This document shows, piece after piece, positions 34,462 to 47,239 of a DNA stretch of 64,000 bases. Each line of letters starts with the position of its first letter. Position 1 is the first letter of the stretch. The notes beneath the pieces are model-generated. The model searched no databases. It was not told the DNA's origin and saw only the letters and a list, made by a program, of their open reading frames with translations. The DNA comes from Rhytidiadelphus loreus (lineage: Eukaryota > Streptophyta > Bryopsida > Hypnales > Hylocomiaceae). The stretch covers positions 8,127,501-8,191,500 of the forward strand of contig OX344762.1 in assembly GCA_947034895.1 (NCBI GenBank), in the 5' to 3' direction. Position numbers and translations under genes: made by a program.

Positions 34462-35472
34462 CTATTTAGTGCTACCACCCCTTGCTGAAATGACTGCTTT
34501 CATTCGATTGGGCATGCTTTCTATCAAATTTTGTAGTTGCTTAAGAGAAACTTCTTCCCAAACGCTTTAATGGTGTCCATCATTTCTTGCTTGTTGCTTG
34601 GCTTCTTGTGGTGGTAGAGCAAATCTTTCATGATCTTCCACAGGTTCTCTATCGGGTTCAAGTCGGGTGAATTCAGAGGCCATTATAATTTGGCTATCCC
34701 GTAAGCTTTCCTCCAAAGTTCTAGAACTTTGCCACGATACACGGGAGCGCCATCTTCCATGAGAATGAACTGTTCTAGTGCATCATGCATGAAATAAAAC
34801 TCGGAGAGAGTACCTTCATATACATTATGTACGAAGTCATTAGTAGTGCGCTCTCCTTGTGGCATAAAAACGAGTGGACATATGTCAAATCCACTGAATG
34901 CACCCCATACCATGACTAACGTTGACCCTGATTTGAAAGTAGGCGCCAAGCACTAGTCATCATACTTCTCGTGCACCTTTCTCCAAACTCGAATTTGCCG
35001 ACTCTCTTTGCCAAGTTTGAAAGAAGACTCATCTGTCCAAATTACATTCTTCCATTGTTCTATAGTCCAACGCTTATACTTGCGAGCGAATGCCAATCTC
35101 TGATTTCTATGCTTTGCACTAAGAAAAGGTTTCCCTTAGAGCAATGCGATTCCCAAATCCGAGTAGACGCACATGCTTGCGGATGGTGGTTCGACAGACT
35201 CCGAACTTTTGAGCAAGTTTTGCTAAAGAAAGACGTCGATCTTGTTGGATTTCTCTAGCTAGGTCTCGAAGCGAACAAGCTAAAAGTTTTGTTGGCGGAG
35301 GATTCGGCTTACCCTTAGTAACGCACCCAAATTTCTTCCACTTCGTCAAAACTGTGGACACGATAGAACGTGGCATTCCCATCAACTCGACAATGCAGCT
35401 AGATTTCACTCCACCCTCCCACATTCCCACAATGAGAGTCCTCTCATGATCGCTTAGCATCAATGTGCGCAT
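34462..35472 (-). pseudogene. Broken Tc1/mariner-type transposase (DD34E)
   Basis: Read on the - strand. An ATG at 35472 opens a frame of about 117 codons with two helix-turn-helix regions (around MLSDHERTLIVGMWEGG and LAREIQQDRRLSLAKLAQKF). A frameshift near 35130 leads into a frame with KHRNQRLAFARKYKRW and the first catalytic Asp in WTDESSFKLG. After a TAG near 34945 comes VMVWGAFSGFD and the second Asp in LMEDGAPVYRG. After a TAA at 34683 come WPLNSPDLNPIENLW and the catalytic Glu. There are 34 positions between the second Asp and the Glu, the Tc1 DD34E spacing. A further frameshift near 34565 restores a Tc1-like end (NLIESMPNRMKAVI) to a stop at 34462. At least two frameshifts and two stops make it dead. 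Confidence 0.85.
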
Positions 35473-36281
35473 GGCAATCTGAAAGAATGCAAGTTCAAAT
35501 GATGGATTACTAATGGATTATGACACGAAATGATGGAAATTTGAATTAAAAAATGTGTATGTAGTCTCATCCAGAAATCGAGACTCACCAGTCAACAACA
35601 AGGAATTTGAATGTGCGAGCTTGGGCAACAAATCAACTTTGAAAAGAGTGTGCAGCCCATGAAATTTGGAGCGTTGGAAGCGAGAGAAAATCCAATTGGG
35701 AAAGTGTAGTTGAAAGCAGTAGAAACGGATGCAAAAGAGAAGCTGGAATCACATCGAAGCAAGAGCAAAAGTAGCGGGTCAGCCAAGGTAGGGCCAATAA
35801 ACTTGGTCATGCAAAAGGAGCCAAGCCCGATGGGCTGAGTATATCCCTCCCCTGCAAAAAATTAGCCCAAAAACGGGAAGAGAAGAGTTGAAAGGTGCAA
35901 GCAAATGCAAGCGAGAATGTGAGGAATTGGGGATGGCAAAAAATGGAAGGGCAATTTGGAGCTGGACCTGGAGAGATGGAAAATTAGCGAGCGTAAGTGG
36001 GAACGCCGGAAAGGAAGCCATGGAGGAATGAGCGAGTAGTGAAGTCAGTGGCTGTGTAGAGAAGTTTTGGATCAGTAATGGGGTGAGCTATGAAAAATTG
36101 TACATGGGCCCCATAATTCCGGCACGTTTAATTGGAATAGGAAGAAGACTATGGGGTGCATAAGATCGTGGGAGTAGGGCCATGGAAACCTTCAACCGTG
36201 ATGTAGGTGATGTCATGAACTAAGGACACTACGGAACTAAACGAGAAGGGTGAGGTCTAGAATTCGTAATTGAGTTGGACT
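35473..36281. other. Spacer upstream of the transposase remnant
   Basis: Purine-rich on the + strand around 35600-36000 (gaagcaagag.., gagaagctgg..). No gene recognised. The right end of the Tc1-type element is probably within it but was not found. Confidence 0.35.
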
Positions 36282-36284
36282 TGA

Positions 36285-36441
36285 CACTATAAGAAACCCG
36301 TGTTTTAGTTGGCGTTTTGTAATTTTTCCAAATGGATTTTAGGTGACGTCAGAAAAAACAACTTTTGGTTTTTCTGACGTCACCTAAAATCCGTTTGGAA
36401 AAATTACAAAACGCCAACTAAAACACGGGTTTCTTATAGTG
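36285..36441. mobile_element. CACTA (En/Spm)-type MITE, 157 bp, near-perfect palindrome
   Basis: Starts CACTATAAGAAACCCGTG and ends with the complement, ...TTCTTATAGTG. The two 73-bp arms differ at a single position (t/c near position 49) and are separated by an 11-nt loop. The direct TGA at 36282-36284 and 36442-36444 is a 3-bp target duplication, as expected for CACTA elements. CACTAYAAGAAA is the classic terminal sequence of this superfamily. The near-perfect arms suggest a recent insertion. Confidence 0.93.
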
Positions 36442-36460
36442 TGACTATACTATTATGGAT

Positions 36461-36836
36461 AGTACCTAATTCTTGGTAGCAATCACCGTGATTTCAACAA
36501 AGACTAGTGTGCCCTATGCCATTGCTACATTCAAAAGAATAGAAAAAACTAATTTTCTAAATTTTCTCACTCATAAAAACTTCGAAATTCAATATCTTTT
36601 CTGTTGTAGATCCAAACATCGTGAAACAAAGCCCATGCACCCCTCATTGTCAAGGACTTTTTGATGATACCAAGAATGTGATTGGAGGACACACAATCCA
36701 AGAGATCTAACCTTGACAAACAAAACAAATAGCCTAACTAGCTAAGATATGGATTTTATGTAGAATCTAAGGCTTGGAAAGAAAGGAGAATGGTCCCCAC
36801 TTTTCTATGTTAGCACCTGTTTGGGGGGAGGTTCTT
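36461..36836. repeat. Dispersed repeat interrupted by a SINE-sized insertion
   Basis: The flanks (36461-36501 and 36754-36836) match an uninterrupted copy at 38042-38163 (tagtacctaatt..tagcaatca, then tttatgyagar..aggcttggaaag). The middle, 36502-36753, matches the repeats at 8135-8540 (gactagtgtgcc, aaacaaagcccatgcac, aagagatct). This is a nested insertion with a natural empty site in the same window. Confidence 0.7.
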
Positions 36837-39027
36837 GATGATTTTTGTATTGTAGGTATAATGGTAATGCTTGGTCTTGTCCTATCATGTATTAGAGAAC
36901 CTATAAGCCGCACTAGTGACAAATAGGTTGTCGTACATAACCAATTGTACATTTTTCAATCACAATCTTTGATCTTTATAATCGAAGGGTATAGGAAGCA
37001 AGTTGAAAAGAAAGAAGGCTATGAGTTGCAACTCGTAATGGCAATGGTGATGGGTTGCCAATGCAACGGTGCCATGTTAATGTTGAAAAGTCAACAACTA
37101 GTCATAATATAATAACGCTCATGCTTTCGTATTTTTCAGGTAACAAAGTGATGTTTTCCATAGCTGGTGAGAAAGGCGGGGACGGGCCTCATGGACACCA
37201 TTGCTAGGGTATTTTCAAAAAGGGTTCTGTTTTTGAAAATATGCACAATCAATTTGAAACTTGACAATTAGGTTGAAAATGCTCCCTGTACTTGTATTGA
37301 AGTACTAGTTGAATTTGATGAATTAAATCCACAATTTTTTTCTATCAAGGCCTCTTTTCTAAAGCCTTCATTATTTAATCAAGAGTTTTAGTGTTGCATA
37401 TCATCATGTGTCAATTCAATCAATTAAACCCCTTAAGAACAATTGTTTATTGAACAAACAATTAAAAATCCAAGTAGGTTCTTATGAAGTCAAATTTGAT
37501 TTTAGGATGTTCACAAAATCTTGACGCAAGGTGTGAACATATACCCCCTTAGTAAGAATCTTTTTCTTTTTTCCAATTGGGTGCTCAAATCAAAAGTTAT
37601 GTTGCCCTAAATTTTTTTGGCAGTATAGGCAATTTGGAAATCTTTTGCAAAAATGCTCATCAATTTTTGAAATTTGGCATGTATGTACCTAATAAAATAT
37701 GGCATACAATTTTCAAAAAAATTAAAATTTTTATTCCTCAAATCACATTCTAAGAGGAGCCAATTTTTGTTAGCTAAATTGGGGCGGTTTAAAAAAAAAA
37801 CATTTTCTTCTAACTTCAAATCCTATTATCTTGCAATCTATGAAGTCAAAGTTCTTGAAATTTTCCCCACATATTTCAAATGTTTGTTTCTAACTTTTCA
37901 CTATTTGAATTTCAAATAAAAAAATTCCTTGATTGTATAAGAAATTGTCAAAAAATGACTAGTGTAAATAGCCAATTCACTTAATGTCCTTGCATTGCAT
38001 GGTGATTTAGAGTAAGTTAAACTCCATGTTTGCGTCTAATGTAGTACCTAATTTTTTGTAGCAATCATCTGGATTTCCACCAAGATTTATGCAGAGTTTG
38101 AGGCTTGGAAAGGAAAGGAGATTGGTTCCCACTTTTCTATGTAAGCACTTGTTCTGGAAGGTTCATTAACTGTGCAAGGATAGAGACTATAACCATGTAG
38201 TCAAATTTCAAAATCTTTCATTATGTATGTTCCATTTTTTCACTACATATGAATATATTTTTATTTTTCAGAGATCAAATCACATATCTTCCATGAGTCA
38301 TAAACTTTTTAGATGTTTTTGCAAAGCTTTGAAATTACCATGAATTTCTGAAGAAAAATTGAAGAAAATTCATAAAAATATATTAAACTCATTTTTAAAA
38401 TTTGAACTTTACACTAGAAGTGCATATTATAGTGTAAGAAATCATAGTGTAAAACAAACTTTTGTCACTTTATATTTAAAAATGTGGTTATAGACTCTCA
38501 AATATTCATTTGTGGCATTTTTCAAAGTTTTCAAGCATTCAAGTAGAACTAGACTTAGGTGTGTATAAATCACTTTTTTTTTGCTCCTCCAACCTTACAG
38601 GGTTAAATCATTATTTTGGTGTACTAGCATGAAGTACCGCCATATTTCTTGTCTAGTGGAAGGGTAGCCATGGGACTCTAACTTGCTTGTGCAATTCGCT
38701 TGTAATATTAAGAACCAAGTCTATTGTTATTAGTACATTAATGGAGAATTAATTCTCATCCTCAACTTATTTCTTTTTGAGATTCAGTATAATTTCATAG
38801 AAATTATGGTGAGAATGCTTGCAACATATTTGTTACATTGAAGAATCTTTTCAATTGCCCTGCATCGAAGGTACGTGACCAAGAAATAGGTTTTGAGCGA
38901 GCATAATGTTCAACCTTTGGTTACCCTACACAACTAATCTGCCCTAACTACAATAAGACACAACCTTTACAACGAACAAACTTGAAGTCAAGAAATCACT
39001 AAAAGAATTGTGCCACACAATATAATT
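36837..39027. other. AT-rich spacer downstream of TNL-A
   Basis: It contains the uninterrupted repeat copy at 38042-38163. A number of AT-rich frames on both strands (for example 37607-37919) have low-complexity products only. No gene. Confidence 0.4.
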
Positions 39028-39139
39028 TCTAAGTTGTTGAAATGAATATACTCTATTCAACTCAAAATGAATATATTCCAAAGTCCTCCAACTTAACATA
39101 CTCTTGACCTAAGAATGAATGTTTCACATAAGAAGAGCC

Positions 39140-42100
39140 TTACTCACGTATAATGTAGGCATTATGCATACATGCGTGGAAGGGATGGCGATAATATCTG
39201 CACTTCTCTGGATAAGTATCAGGGTCAATCCATGTCTTTGTCTCAAGTGTCGCAAAATATTCCAATTGCTTTCCTTCAACAAACATCACTACCTCTGCCA
39301 ATGACATCGTCTCCAATAACTTCAAAAAACGCACTTCTAGATGGTTCCAACCAAACATCCGGAGTTCTGGTAAGGTTGCAAGGGTCACAATGTCTTCTGG
39401 AAAGAGACGCACTCTAGTATGACAAAAGCTTAGGTACTCCAGACTCTTAGAATTTCTAAGATCTGGCAATCTCTCTAAACTATAACAAGTTGAAACATCG
39501 AGAAATAACACTGTAGGCATGGATCCAACTTTCTCCAAGCTTGTAAGCTCACGGCACTTTGCAAGGTTGATATACTCCAATTTATCCAAACCGTTGAGAA
39601 TTGGTACTTCGGCCAACAATGTTTCAACACAGCGCAACTCCCTTAGTTGTGTAAGGCGCTTGAGGGTCGGTAAATTTCTAATTGGGGTTCCATCAAGATT
39701 CAAAACCTCCAACTTTGTGAGGTTGTCAAGATCCGGTAACTCGGCTTTCCCTACCAAACTACAACAACCTATTAGTCCGAGGTATTGCAAGGCCATTAAG
39801 TCACCCAACATGGGTAGCTGTGAGAGATTGGGGGCATCATATATTGTTAGCCTTCGCAACCTTGACAACTTGTCCAAGCCATGTAAATCCCGCACCTCTG
39901 ATAAATTTTCAAGGATGAGTTCTTCCAAAGCAATGAAGTTGTCAAACCAAAACATCATTTGCTTGACGCTTCCAATATACAACCGTTGTAAGTGCCTCAA
40001 TAAGTGTAAATTGGACAATTCTTCTACCTTACTTACAAGAAGTTCCTGCATTAGCATTGAGTCATTCAAGCCCAACACCTCCTTCACTTTAATTCCCAAT
40101 ATGTTCAATCGCCGCAAGTTTGTAAGCTTGTGCAAATCAGGAAGATGTGTGAATTCGGAATACCCTTCAAAATCCAATTCTTGCAATGAAACCACATCAC
40201 CCAAACCATGACATTGGCTTAATGAATAGCAATTAAGGATCAACAACTCTTGAAGTGAAGACATTTGTGAGCTCAATCCCACCACCTCTCTTGCATTCTT
40301 GCTTCCCTTGAAGAGAACCTTCCTTAGAGATGTCAACTTGCTCAAATCTGGAAATGACATTAAAGATGGGCACTCAAGCACAAGCTCCCGCAATTGAATG
40401 CACTTATCAAGATTCGGTGGTTCTAAAGGTTGTGAAAGCGGGCAAAAGTAGTCAAACACAGAATCCGTTTTCAACTGCAGCACCTGAAGCATTTTCAATT
40501 GCCCAATTTCTTGAAAACATGGTGTGTAATGAATGTTGCATAAGTGAAGCCATTCAAGATTCCTTAGCTCTCCAAGTCCAATTATTTGGCCTCCACCTTT
40601 ATAATCATTACCACCTTCCCATCTTAGCTCCAAGCTTCTTAGGCACAATAAACCACGCAAGTCCAACACCTCATTCCAACCAATTAAAAGCTCAAGCACT
40701 ACAACATTATAAAAATGTTGCCACCTTATTCCTTCTACTACTCCCTTCCAATGGACCAACTTGGTATAAACATCATACTTCACAAAGACTCTCTCTACAT
40801 TTGACCAACAGTTGCCAGATGGCTTCTTTACAAGGTCAAAAGGATAAGTAGTTTCTTTATCATACCACACCCAACGTCTGGCATTCACAGCACCTCTCTT
40901 GGCCTCCAATTTAGCAAAGTCAAGATACAAGTCATGAACACTAACACCACTGAAACCATCACCAATATCCTCAAGAAGCGACTTGGCCTTCAAAGCTTGC
41001 AACTGCAATTTTCGTGCAATACAACGTCATATTAGGAAAGTCAAGTAACAAAAGCAACCAACTTTACTAAATTTTTTGGCTCTAGTCTATCATGCAAAAA
41101 TATCAATCAAGAATTTATTTTCAACTATCTAAAACTATCTATCTAGTTACATCAACTTCTTTGCAAAGAAACGTGTACAAGGTTAGAGTCTACTTAGCAA
41201 ACAAACTTGGATTGTTACAAAGGATTCAAACCAAGATCTAGTTGAAATCATAACTTCCAAAAAATAACAATTTGAACAACAAGTAGTCAATATTCTTACC
41301 CGATCTTTAATGAATCTCACTTCTGGCAAGTTGTGTACAATACTTAACCACTCATAAATATCAAGACGAAAGATAAGTTGCATTTTCTTATCTCTTGTTA
41401 CAAATTCTTTTCTACCGCGTCCAGAACTCTCTTGAGATGGACAAAAAAGAACTGCATCCATGAATAAAAGTTGGTCCTCTTCACATAAAGAGTCATATCC
41501 TCTTCGTAGGATGTTGAATATCGGATGGATCTTCCCTCGAAATTGATTAAACTTGTCATCCTTAATTAGGCTCTTCACCCATATGCTTGGATCACATCCA
41601 AGACTTCCCAATTGAGCTCCCAAAACTTTTAGTGCTAAAGGATGGAACTGTTGGGCCATATGTACACCTCTGTGGAATCGACATTGATTGATGCAACATT
41701 GGATATTTGGCTCATCACTTTCACTTATGAATTGAACATGAGGTATTGCATTATGAAGAAATAGTTTCCTTGCATCTTCATCTTCCAAATCAGGCATCTC
41801 TAGGCAATCGCTCTTATCGATGTTCAGGCGACCAAGTATGTCAATAGAACGAGCAGTCACCATCACAATGCTACCATGGTGAAAACCTGCTCTGAGATAA
41901 ACCTTGGTTTCTTCAAGTGACTCTTGCCACACATTATCCAAAGCTAAGAACACTTGTTGTTGACGTATGCGCCGTCTAAGAAGATCAATAATCTACAATT
42001 GCACATTTCTTGAACCATAAGTGGCATTCATTTCGTATACTAACTTAGAATCTTGAGGTTGATTTCTTTTAATATCTAGCTAGTATTCTTAGACAATTGC

Positions 42101-44064
42101 CTCCTTTGTGATCAAAATATAGGAATATAAATACATTAACACAACTTGACATCATACTCAACAATAGGAAGGATAGGATTCTAACCATATCTTTGGTTTT
42201 AAACATCAAACTGTCATGGTTTGTGTCAGTCAATCTTCGCAAGATTTCCTTTTGCAACTCGATTGGACTCTTGCTTCCCAATTCGACATGGCATACTTTC
42301 CCTTGGAACTTCATATGTAACTCATCACAAAGTACTTTGCAAAAAGTGGTCTTTCCAATTCCTCCCATTCCATATACCCCTACTACACGAACTCCATACA
42401 ATGGCGATGGTTTTGTGCTCACAAACTTTTTTATTATAGCCTACATTCAACCACATCAATGCAAATCAACTCATTAGATCCAAGCATTTGCTTCAAGTTC
42501 AAGCTGTCAATATGAATATCAAGTTCTACTTAGCATCCCCTTTCAATGATCAATACCATTCACATTTACCATTAGGAAAAAATTATCACCTTGCATATAC
42601 GCTTTTTTCCTTGGACATGTGCATCACTCCATGAACTCTCAGGAGGAATTAGATGACGAACAGCACTCACAATTTGATCTCTCAATGCAACTTCACCCAA
42701 GGATTCCACATATTCAATTCCATTTGATGGACCCAACACCTTCAGAGCATCCTCCCACTTGTCTACATCAATCCTATCTGCATGTTTGGCCCACTCTTGC
42801 CACACGGACAGCCAATGTAGACGCCTTGTTTCATTCCTTGTACACTCATTTCGTGAGAGTCCCAAATACACAGGGAGAATTGCAAGCTTTCCAGGATTGA
42901 TCTTCTGAGATTCCACAAAAGCCTCCAATTCTAGCATGGGCCACTTTGTCCGGGTGAAAAAATCCTCGGATAACATCAATATTGCAACGCGACATTGTTG
43001 AGCAGCTTGAAATATAAGTTCAACAAAAATTTCGCCCTTTGGTAAACTATCAGGACGCTTGTCGAAGAATGGAGAGTACTCCCATCTTTCCAAATCTACG
43101 CATAATTGCTCCGCAAAGTTCTTTTGAACTCCGCTATGGCTTAGAAATATTTTGTGTTTGGGTTCCAACTCTGGTGCCCTGACAAAACCAACAATTGATA
43201 AATACCAACAAATGATAACCACATATACGTATCTGAAAGAATAGGTGTACATAGTTCATGATATCGGTCATGCAAACCCGGTGTTCTAAAAACTATGGAT
43301 AGCTACAAAGTCCTAAGGTATAGAGGACACTAGCATATTAATTAAGACCAAAGGTCAATGAGAGTTTTTACTAGAGCCTACGCAAGATGCATGGCGATCG
43401 TTCCAGCCTTATCTCAAACCTTACTTGCTCCGTGCCTTAAGATTTGTGATTCCAATTTGAAAGAACACCCTAGAGGCAAGAGGGGGTCTTCATTTGTAGA
43501 ATCTTCATGAAAGCATCAGGCTTAGAAGAAGAAACCCTTTAGTATGTTGGATTTCCTCCCCGAGGTCTTCTATAGTACAAAGTGTTAAACTAGCTAGGTA
43601 GAGTGCTACTCAGGAGCCCGCCTGTGTATGTTCTATGGAGAGAATGTAGTAAAGATGTACATTTTAAGGGGTTGGGTCTCCTAAGCAATACTCGTTTCCA
43701 ACTAGCCTTTCTGAGAAACCTTACACATCATATGTTCAATAATCAGCATCTCACCAGTGATTGTCACCATCGTTGGAAGGACCCTCCACTTCATCATCCA
43801 AGCATTGGAGCAGCTGCAGTGGGACAATATGGGTGATCCAACACTAAGTTAGATGGCCCATCATACTTTTTTCCTTTCACATTACATTTCAATCTAAACA
43901 ACATACTGCTAAGATGTCAGGTACTAAGTGTAATTCATCATGCACACAAAAAAGATTCTTCAAAGCCAATTGTGAGGTGGTTTCATCTTAGAGTTTATAA
44001 TTACAAATTTAGAAAACATGAAACTCACCTCAGAGAGATCTTCTTGTCCATAACCCCTTTTCAT
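39140..44064 (-). CDS. TIR-NB-LRR immune receptor A (TNL-A), 1141 aa, five exons
   Basis: Predicted intracellular immune receptor. Exons on the - strand: 44029-44064, 42590-43168, 42186-42440, 41300-41992 and 39140-41002. Exon 1 gives a 12-residue start (MKRGYGQEDLSE). Exon 2 is a TIR domain from PKHKIFLSHSG; Glu92 in KWPMLELEAF fits the catalytic Glu of NADase-active TIRs. Exon 3 carries the P-loop GMGGIGKTT (Lys about 235) and exon 4 kinase-2 FLALDNVW, a GSIVMVTARS RNBS-B-like motif and HPLALKVLG (GLPL-like). Exon 5 opens with the MHD-like VHDLYLDFAK (residues about 543-545), followed by leucine-rich repeats to near the end. All junctions are phase 0. Four of five exon lengths equal or nearly equal those of TNL-B, which supports the model. 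The first exon and its intron are the least certain part. It looks intact. Confidence 0.88.
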
Positions 44065-45013
44065 TTTGCATCCTTAATAGGGTACTTGAATTATTCGGCC
44101 AGGCTGCTTGGTGCTATTTGACACACATAATTGAATAAATTAACCAAGCAAAGAGACTAGAAGCAATGGTCAATGACGCAAGCACAATAACCCTAATTCT
44201 GTAAGCTCCCTCCAAGTCTCCATTGAAGATAACCTTCAGATTGCCGATAGAAACTTCGGCCTTTGTATAAAGTCAAAGTTTACACCCTGAAGCTCACATG
44301 CAGTGATGTAGGATTCCCAAATTTGAAGAAACCAATCTGGCACAAATGAGACGTAAGCTAAAGGATATTTTGTTGAGGGATCTTCTCTCTCATTTAGGCA
44401 TCATACACAGTGGCCACATTATAACCTACATATAGTGATTTATACTAACAATTCGTTCTATAACATTGTGGGAAACTACAAATATACTTAAAAACTTTAA
44501 GAATCTGTCACATGAACAAATACTTAAAGTTGCCGAAGCAACAGTTGCATGACATACATAGAACATCATAGTGAATACCGATTGTTGCTACTCTTCTGAT
44601 ACAAGCCTCAAATTTGATGACATTTGTAGAAAGGAAAATTTCAAGTATTGTAAATCCCACAAAGAAATATAGACATAACAATTGAGTCTTGCCACTACAT
44701 GTACTGACTACACTCAACATTCTGTAATGACACTGTAATGATAGTGCCTAGGGGCACACACGGATTTCTATTAGCACTCTCATGCAAGCTCTGAACTTGA
44801 CATGTGAAGTTGTTCAATCATACGTGTACATAACATGACAGATTCTGAAGATATATATAGGGAATGTGCAATTATAGAGTGTGCCATTAGAGAGGGTTGA
44901 GTGTACATTTTTCACAAGCCATTGCAAATCATGCATTTTTTGACAATCATCTTCTAATTATTCATTTCACTAAATATGTCAATAAACTCACTATTACTGA
45001 TACCTAGATTTCA
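44065..45013. other. Region upstream of TNL-A
   Basis: Immediately upstream of the TNL-A start the sequence loses similarity to the TNL-B upstream region. Similarity returns only at about 47240. No gene recognised. Confidence 0.4.
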
Positions 45014-45987
45014 TAACCCCCCAAAGCCCAAGGCCTTTTGGGGTTTAAAAACATCATTGCTTCTAAAGTGTTATAAATCTAAATGTTACTAAGGTATAGA
45101 GACCTCAACCGTACAATCTTGTAGTGTATGTGTTGGAGATGACATGAATCAAATTTGGAGTCATTTGGCCACATAGATTGCAAGATTATAATGTTTTAGT
45201 GCTAAAAAATGATGCTAAAATTTTCCTAACAACACATTGGGAGGTGAAATTTGATTTCTAGACCTACTCAAATGACAAAACTTAAAACTATAAAGTGATT
45301 CAAAACCAACATACAAACAAATTGGTGGAAAAAAATGCCATTCAATTGACTCATTGTGTCTACCAAATGACTTTGAAATGTCAAAAAATAGCAAGAAAAA
45401 ACACATTTGAAGTTGAACCTCCTTCTACTAAAATTCGTTTGAGTCACTCCTAAATTTTTGGATTGATATGAAATTTTATCTACAAAAACTAGACTAGTAT
45501 GTGCAACTTTCCCCAAAAACTTTATTGGAAATGGACACTGTCAATATGAAGAAGAAACAAGACACCAAAGTTCACTGTATCCAATAATGTCGGGATATTG
45601 AACTTTGAATTCCTTCCAAACATTCAAAAGAACTTGGATTGACATGAAAATTTTACTACAATAACTAGACTGCAAGGGAAACATAACCCAATAAATTTTA
45701 TTTAAAACAAACACTAGATGAAGGAGATACAAGCCCCCAAAGTTACATATGAACATGATCTCAAATTGAACATGTAAACTTTGATTGGTTTACAAAAAAT
45801 CAATACATCTTAGATTGATTTGAAAATTTTGCCACACAAACTAAAAGAGAGGATGAAAATTACCCAACAAGTTTTATTGAATTCGGACATTGAATGCAAA
45901 AGTTACAGCACTTTGAAGTTTGAATTGAACTTGAAACTACATGAAGAATCGAGGACACTTTTGGTCCCTTAGGCATTTAGGGGTTAA
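45014..45987. mobile_element. TTAA family element, copy V (about 974 bp), diverged
   Basis: Left end TAACCCCCCAAAGCCCAAGGCC and right end GGCATTTAGGGGTTAA. The left outer TTAA is changed to ATAA. Interior motifs (cctaaatttttggattgatatgaaatttt and similar) recur within the element. Less sure than the other copies. Confidence 0.55.
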
Positions 45988-45992
45988 TGTCT

Positions 45993-46859
45993 CATTAGGG
46001 GAGATTTCAGCTACTCGGGAGACTGTTTTAGGGTTGTTCCCATTGCTGGGAACCAGTCCTATACAGTCAGAATATAATAATATTAAAAATTAAAAATTAA
46101 AAATTAAATTAATTAATTAATTTTTAATTTTTAATTTTTTTATAAAAAATATATTAAAAAATTATATCTGACGTGGCCGTCTACTGGTCACATCAAATCA
46201 ACGTTCCCACAACATTCGTGCAGTTCCCGCAATCCGGAAACTCACAATCTCTTAACCCCTAAAGTCCCATTGTCCCTACGGGGGACAAAATGGATTTCGG
46301 GCAGGCTCCTATGATCTTAATTTTTACCGAATTTTTTTGAAACTTTTCCATAAGATAGATAAACTTAAGAGCTTTCCGGGAATATAATTTTTATTCCAAT
46401 CGGTGCCCGGAAGCAAAAGTTATGCTACAATAACCTCAAAATGGGGGAGACCGGACAGCAAAAAAAATCCACAAAAAATTGAAATCAAAATTTTAATATT
46501 TTTTTTCTTGTAGATTACATTTTCTTCTAAATGGAAATCTTTGATTCGTTCCATTTGGATTAGTGATGTGAAAGTTATGGAGTTTCTTGTTTTGCGGGCA
46601 ATCATAGCAACTTCTTGAAAGAAATTTTTTTCTTCCACTTTGAATGCTAATATCTTTCAATCTATACGGTCAAACATCACAAAATTTTTATCACATGATC
46701 TAAGACAAGTGTAGAACAAGATCCTACGGTTAGATTCTAAAAAATATTTAAAAAATTTATTTCATAGGTGAACATAGCAAAAGTGGTAGTTTTGAGTGGT
46801 TTTGGCAGAAATATGGCCTTGGGACTTTAGGGGTTAAAACGCAAAAATCTCTCCTAATG
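45993..46859. mobile_element. CATTAG-type MITE split by TTAA element VI
   Basis: Left end CATTAGGGGAGATTT and right end AAATCTCTCCTAATG form 15-bp inverted repeats with one mismatch. Without the inserted 46252-46837 element it would be about 281-285 bp, similar to the two CATTAG-type elements at 19741-20524. It contains an AT-only palindromic stretch at about 46078-46160. Confidence 0.7.
46252..46837. mobile_element. TTAA-flanked MITE-like element, copy VI (586 bp, inverted)
   Basis: Starts TTAACCCCTAAAGTCCCATT and ends GGGACTTTAGGGGTTAA. It is the reverse-oriented close relative of copy VII (585 bp): tttcgggcaggctcctatgatctt corresponds to the complement near the right end of VII. Being nested inside another MITE shows that the TTAA family was mobile after the CATTAG-type family. 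Confidence 0.85.
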
Positions 46860-47239
46860 ACTAAATTAGGGAATCCATTTTCAGTCCTTTTACTAAGGAT
46901 TGAAAAGTCACCCATTTATTATGCACGTATCATGACTTATAAGAAATGAGATACTTCTAAGTTCTATCACTTTCAAAGATGCTTCCATGAGATACATCAT
47001 ATATACAATACTAATGGTTTTAAGGTAGTTTGAACCCTACTACTTCAAACTTCAACAATTTATAACTTACTCATACAATATCCAAATATTACATGTTTTA
47101 GTACGTTGGAATCCTCTGAAAAATGAAGACAAGGCACCCCAAGAAAAACCCATCCTAGTAATGAAAACCACTCAAAACAGCTGAAAACCACGGAAACGTG
47201 TTCCCTACCTTACTTGGCAACCATTGATGCCTGAATACT

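Noticed and set aside
39519..40211. Long + strand open frame opposite the TNL-A LRR exon
   Set aside because: The - strand encodes a clear LRR protein conserved in the paralogue. The periodic LRR codons keep the antisense frame open; its product has no features.
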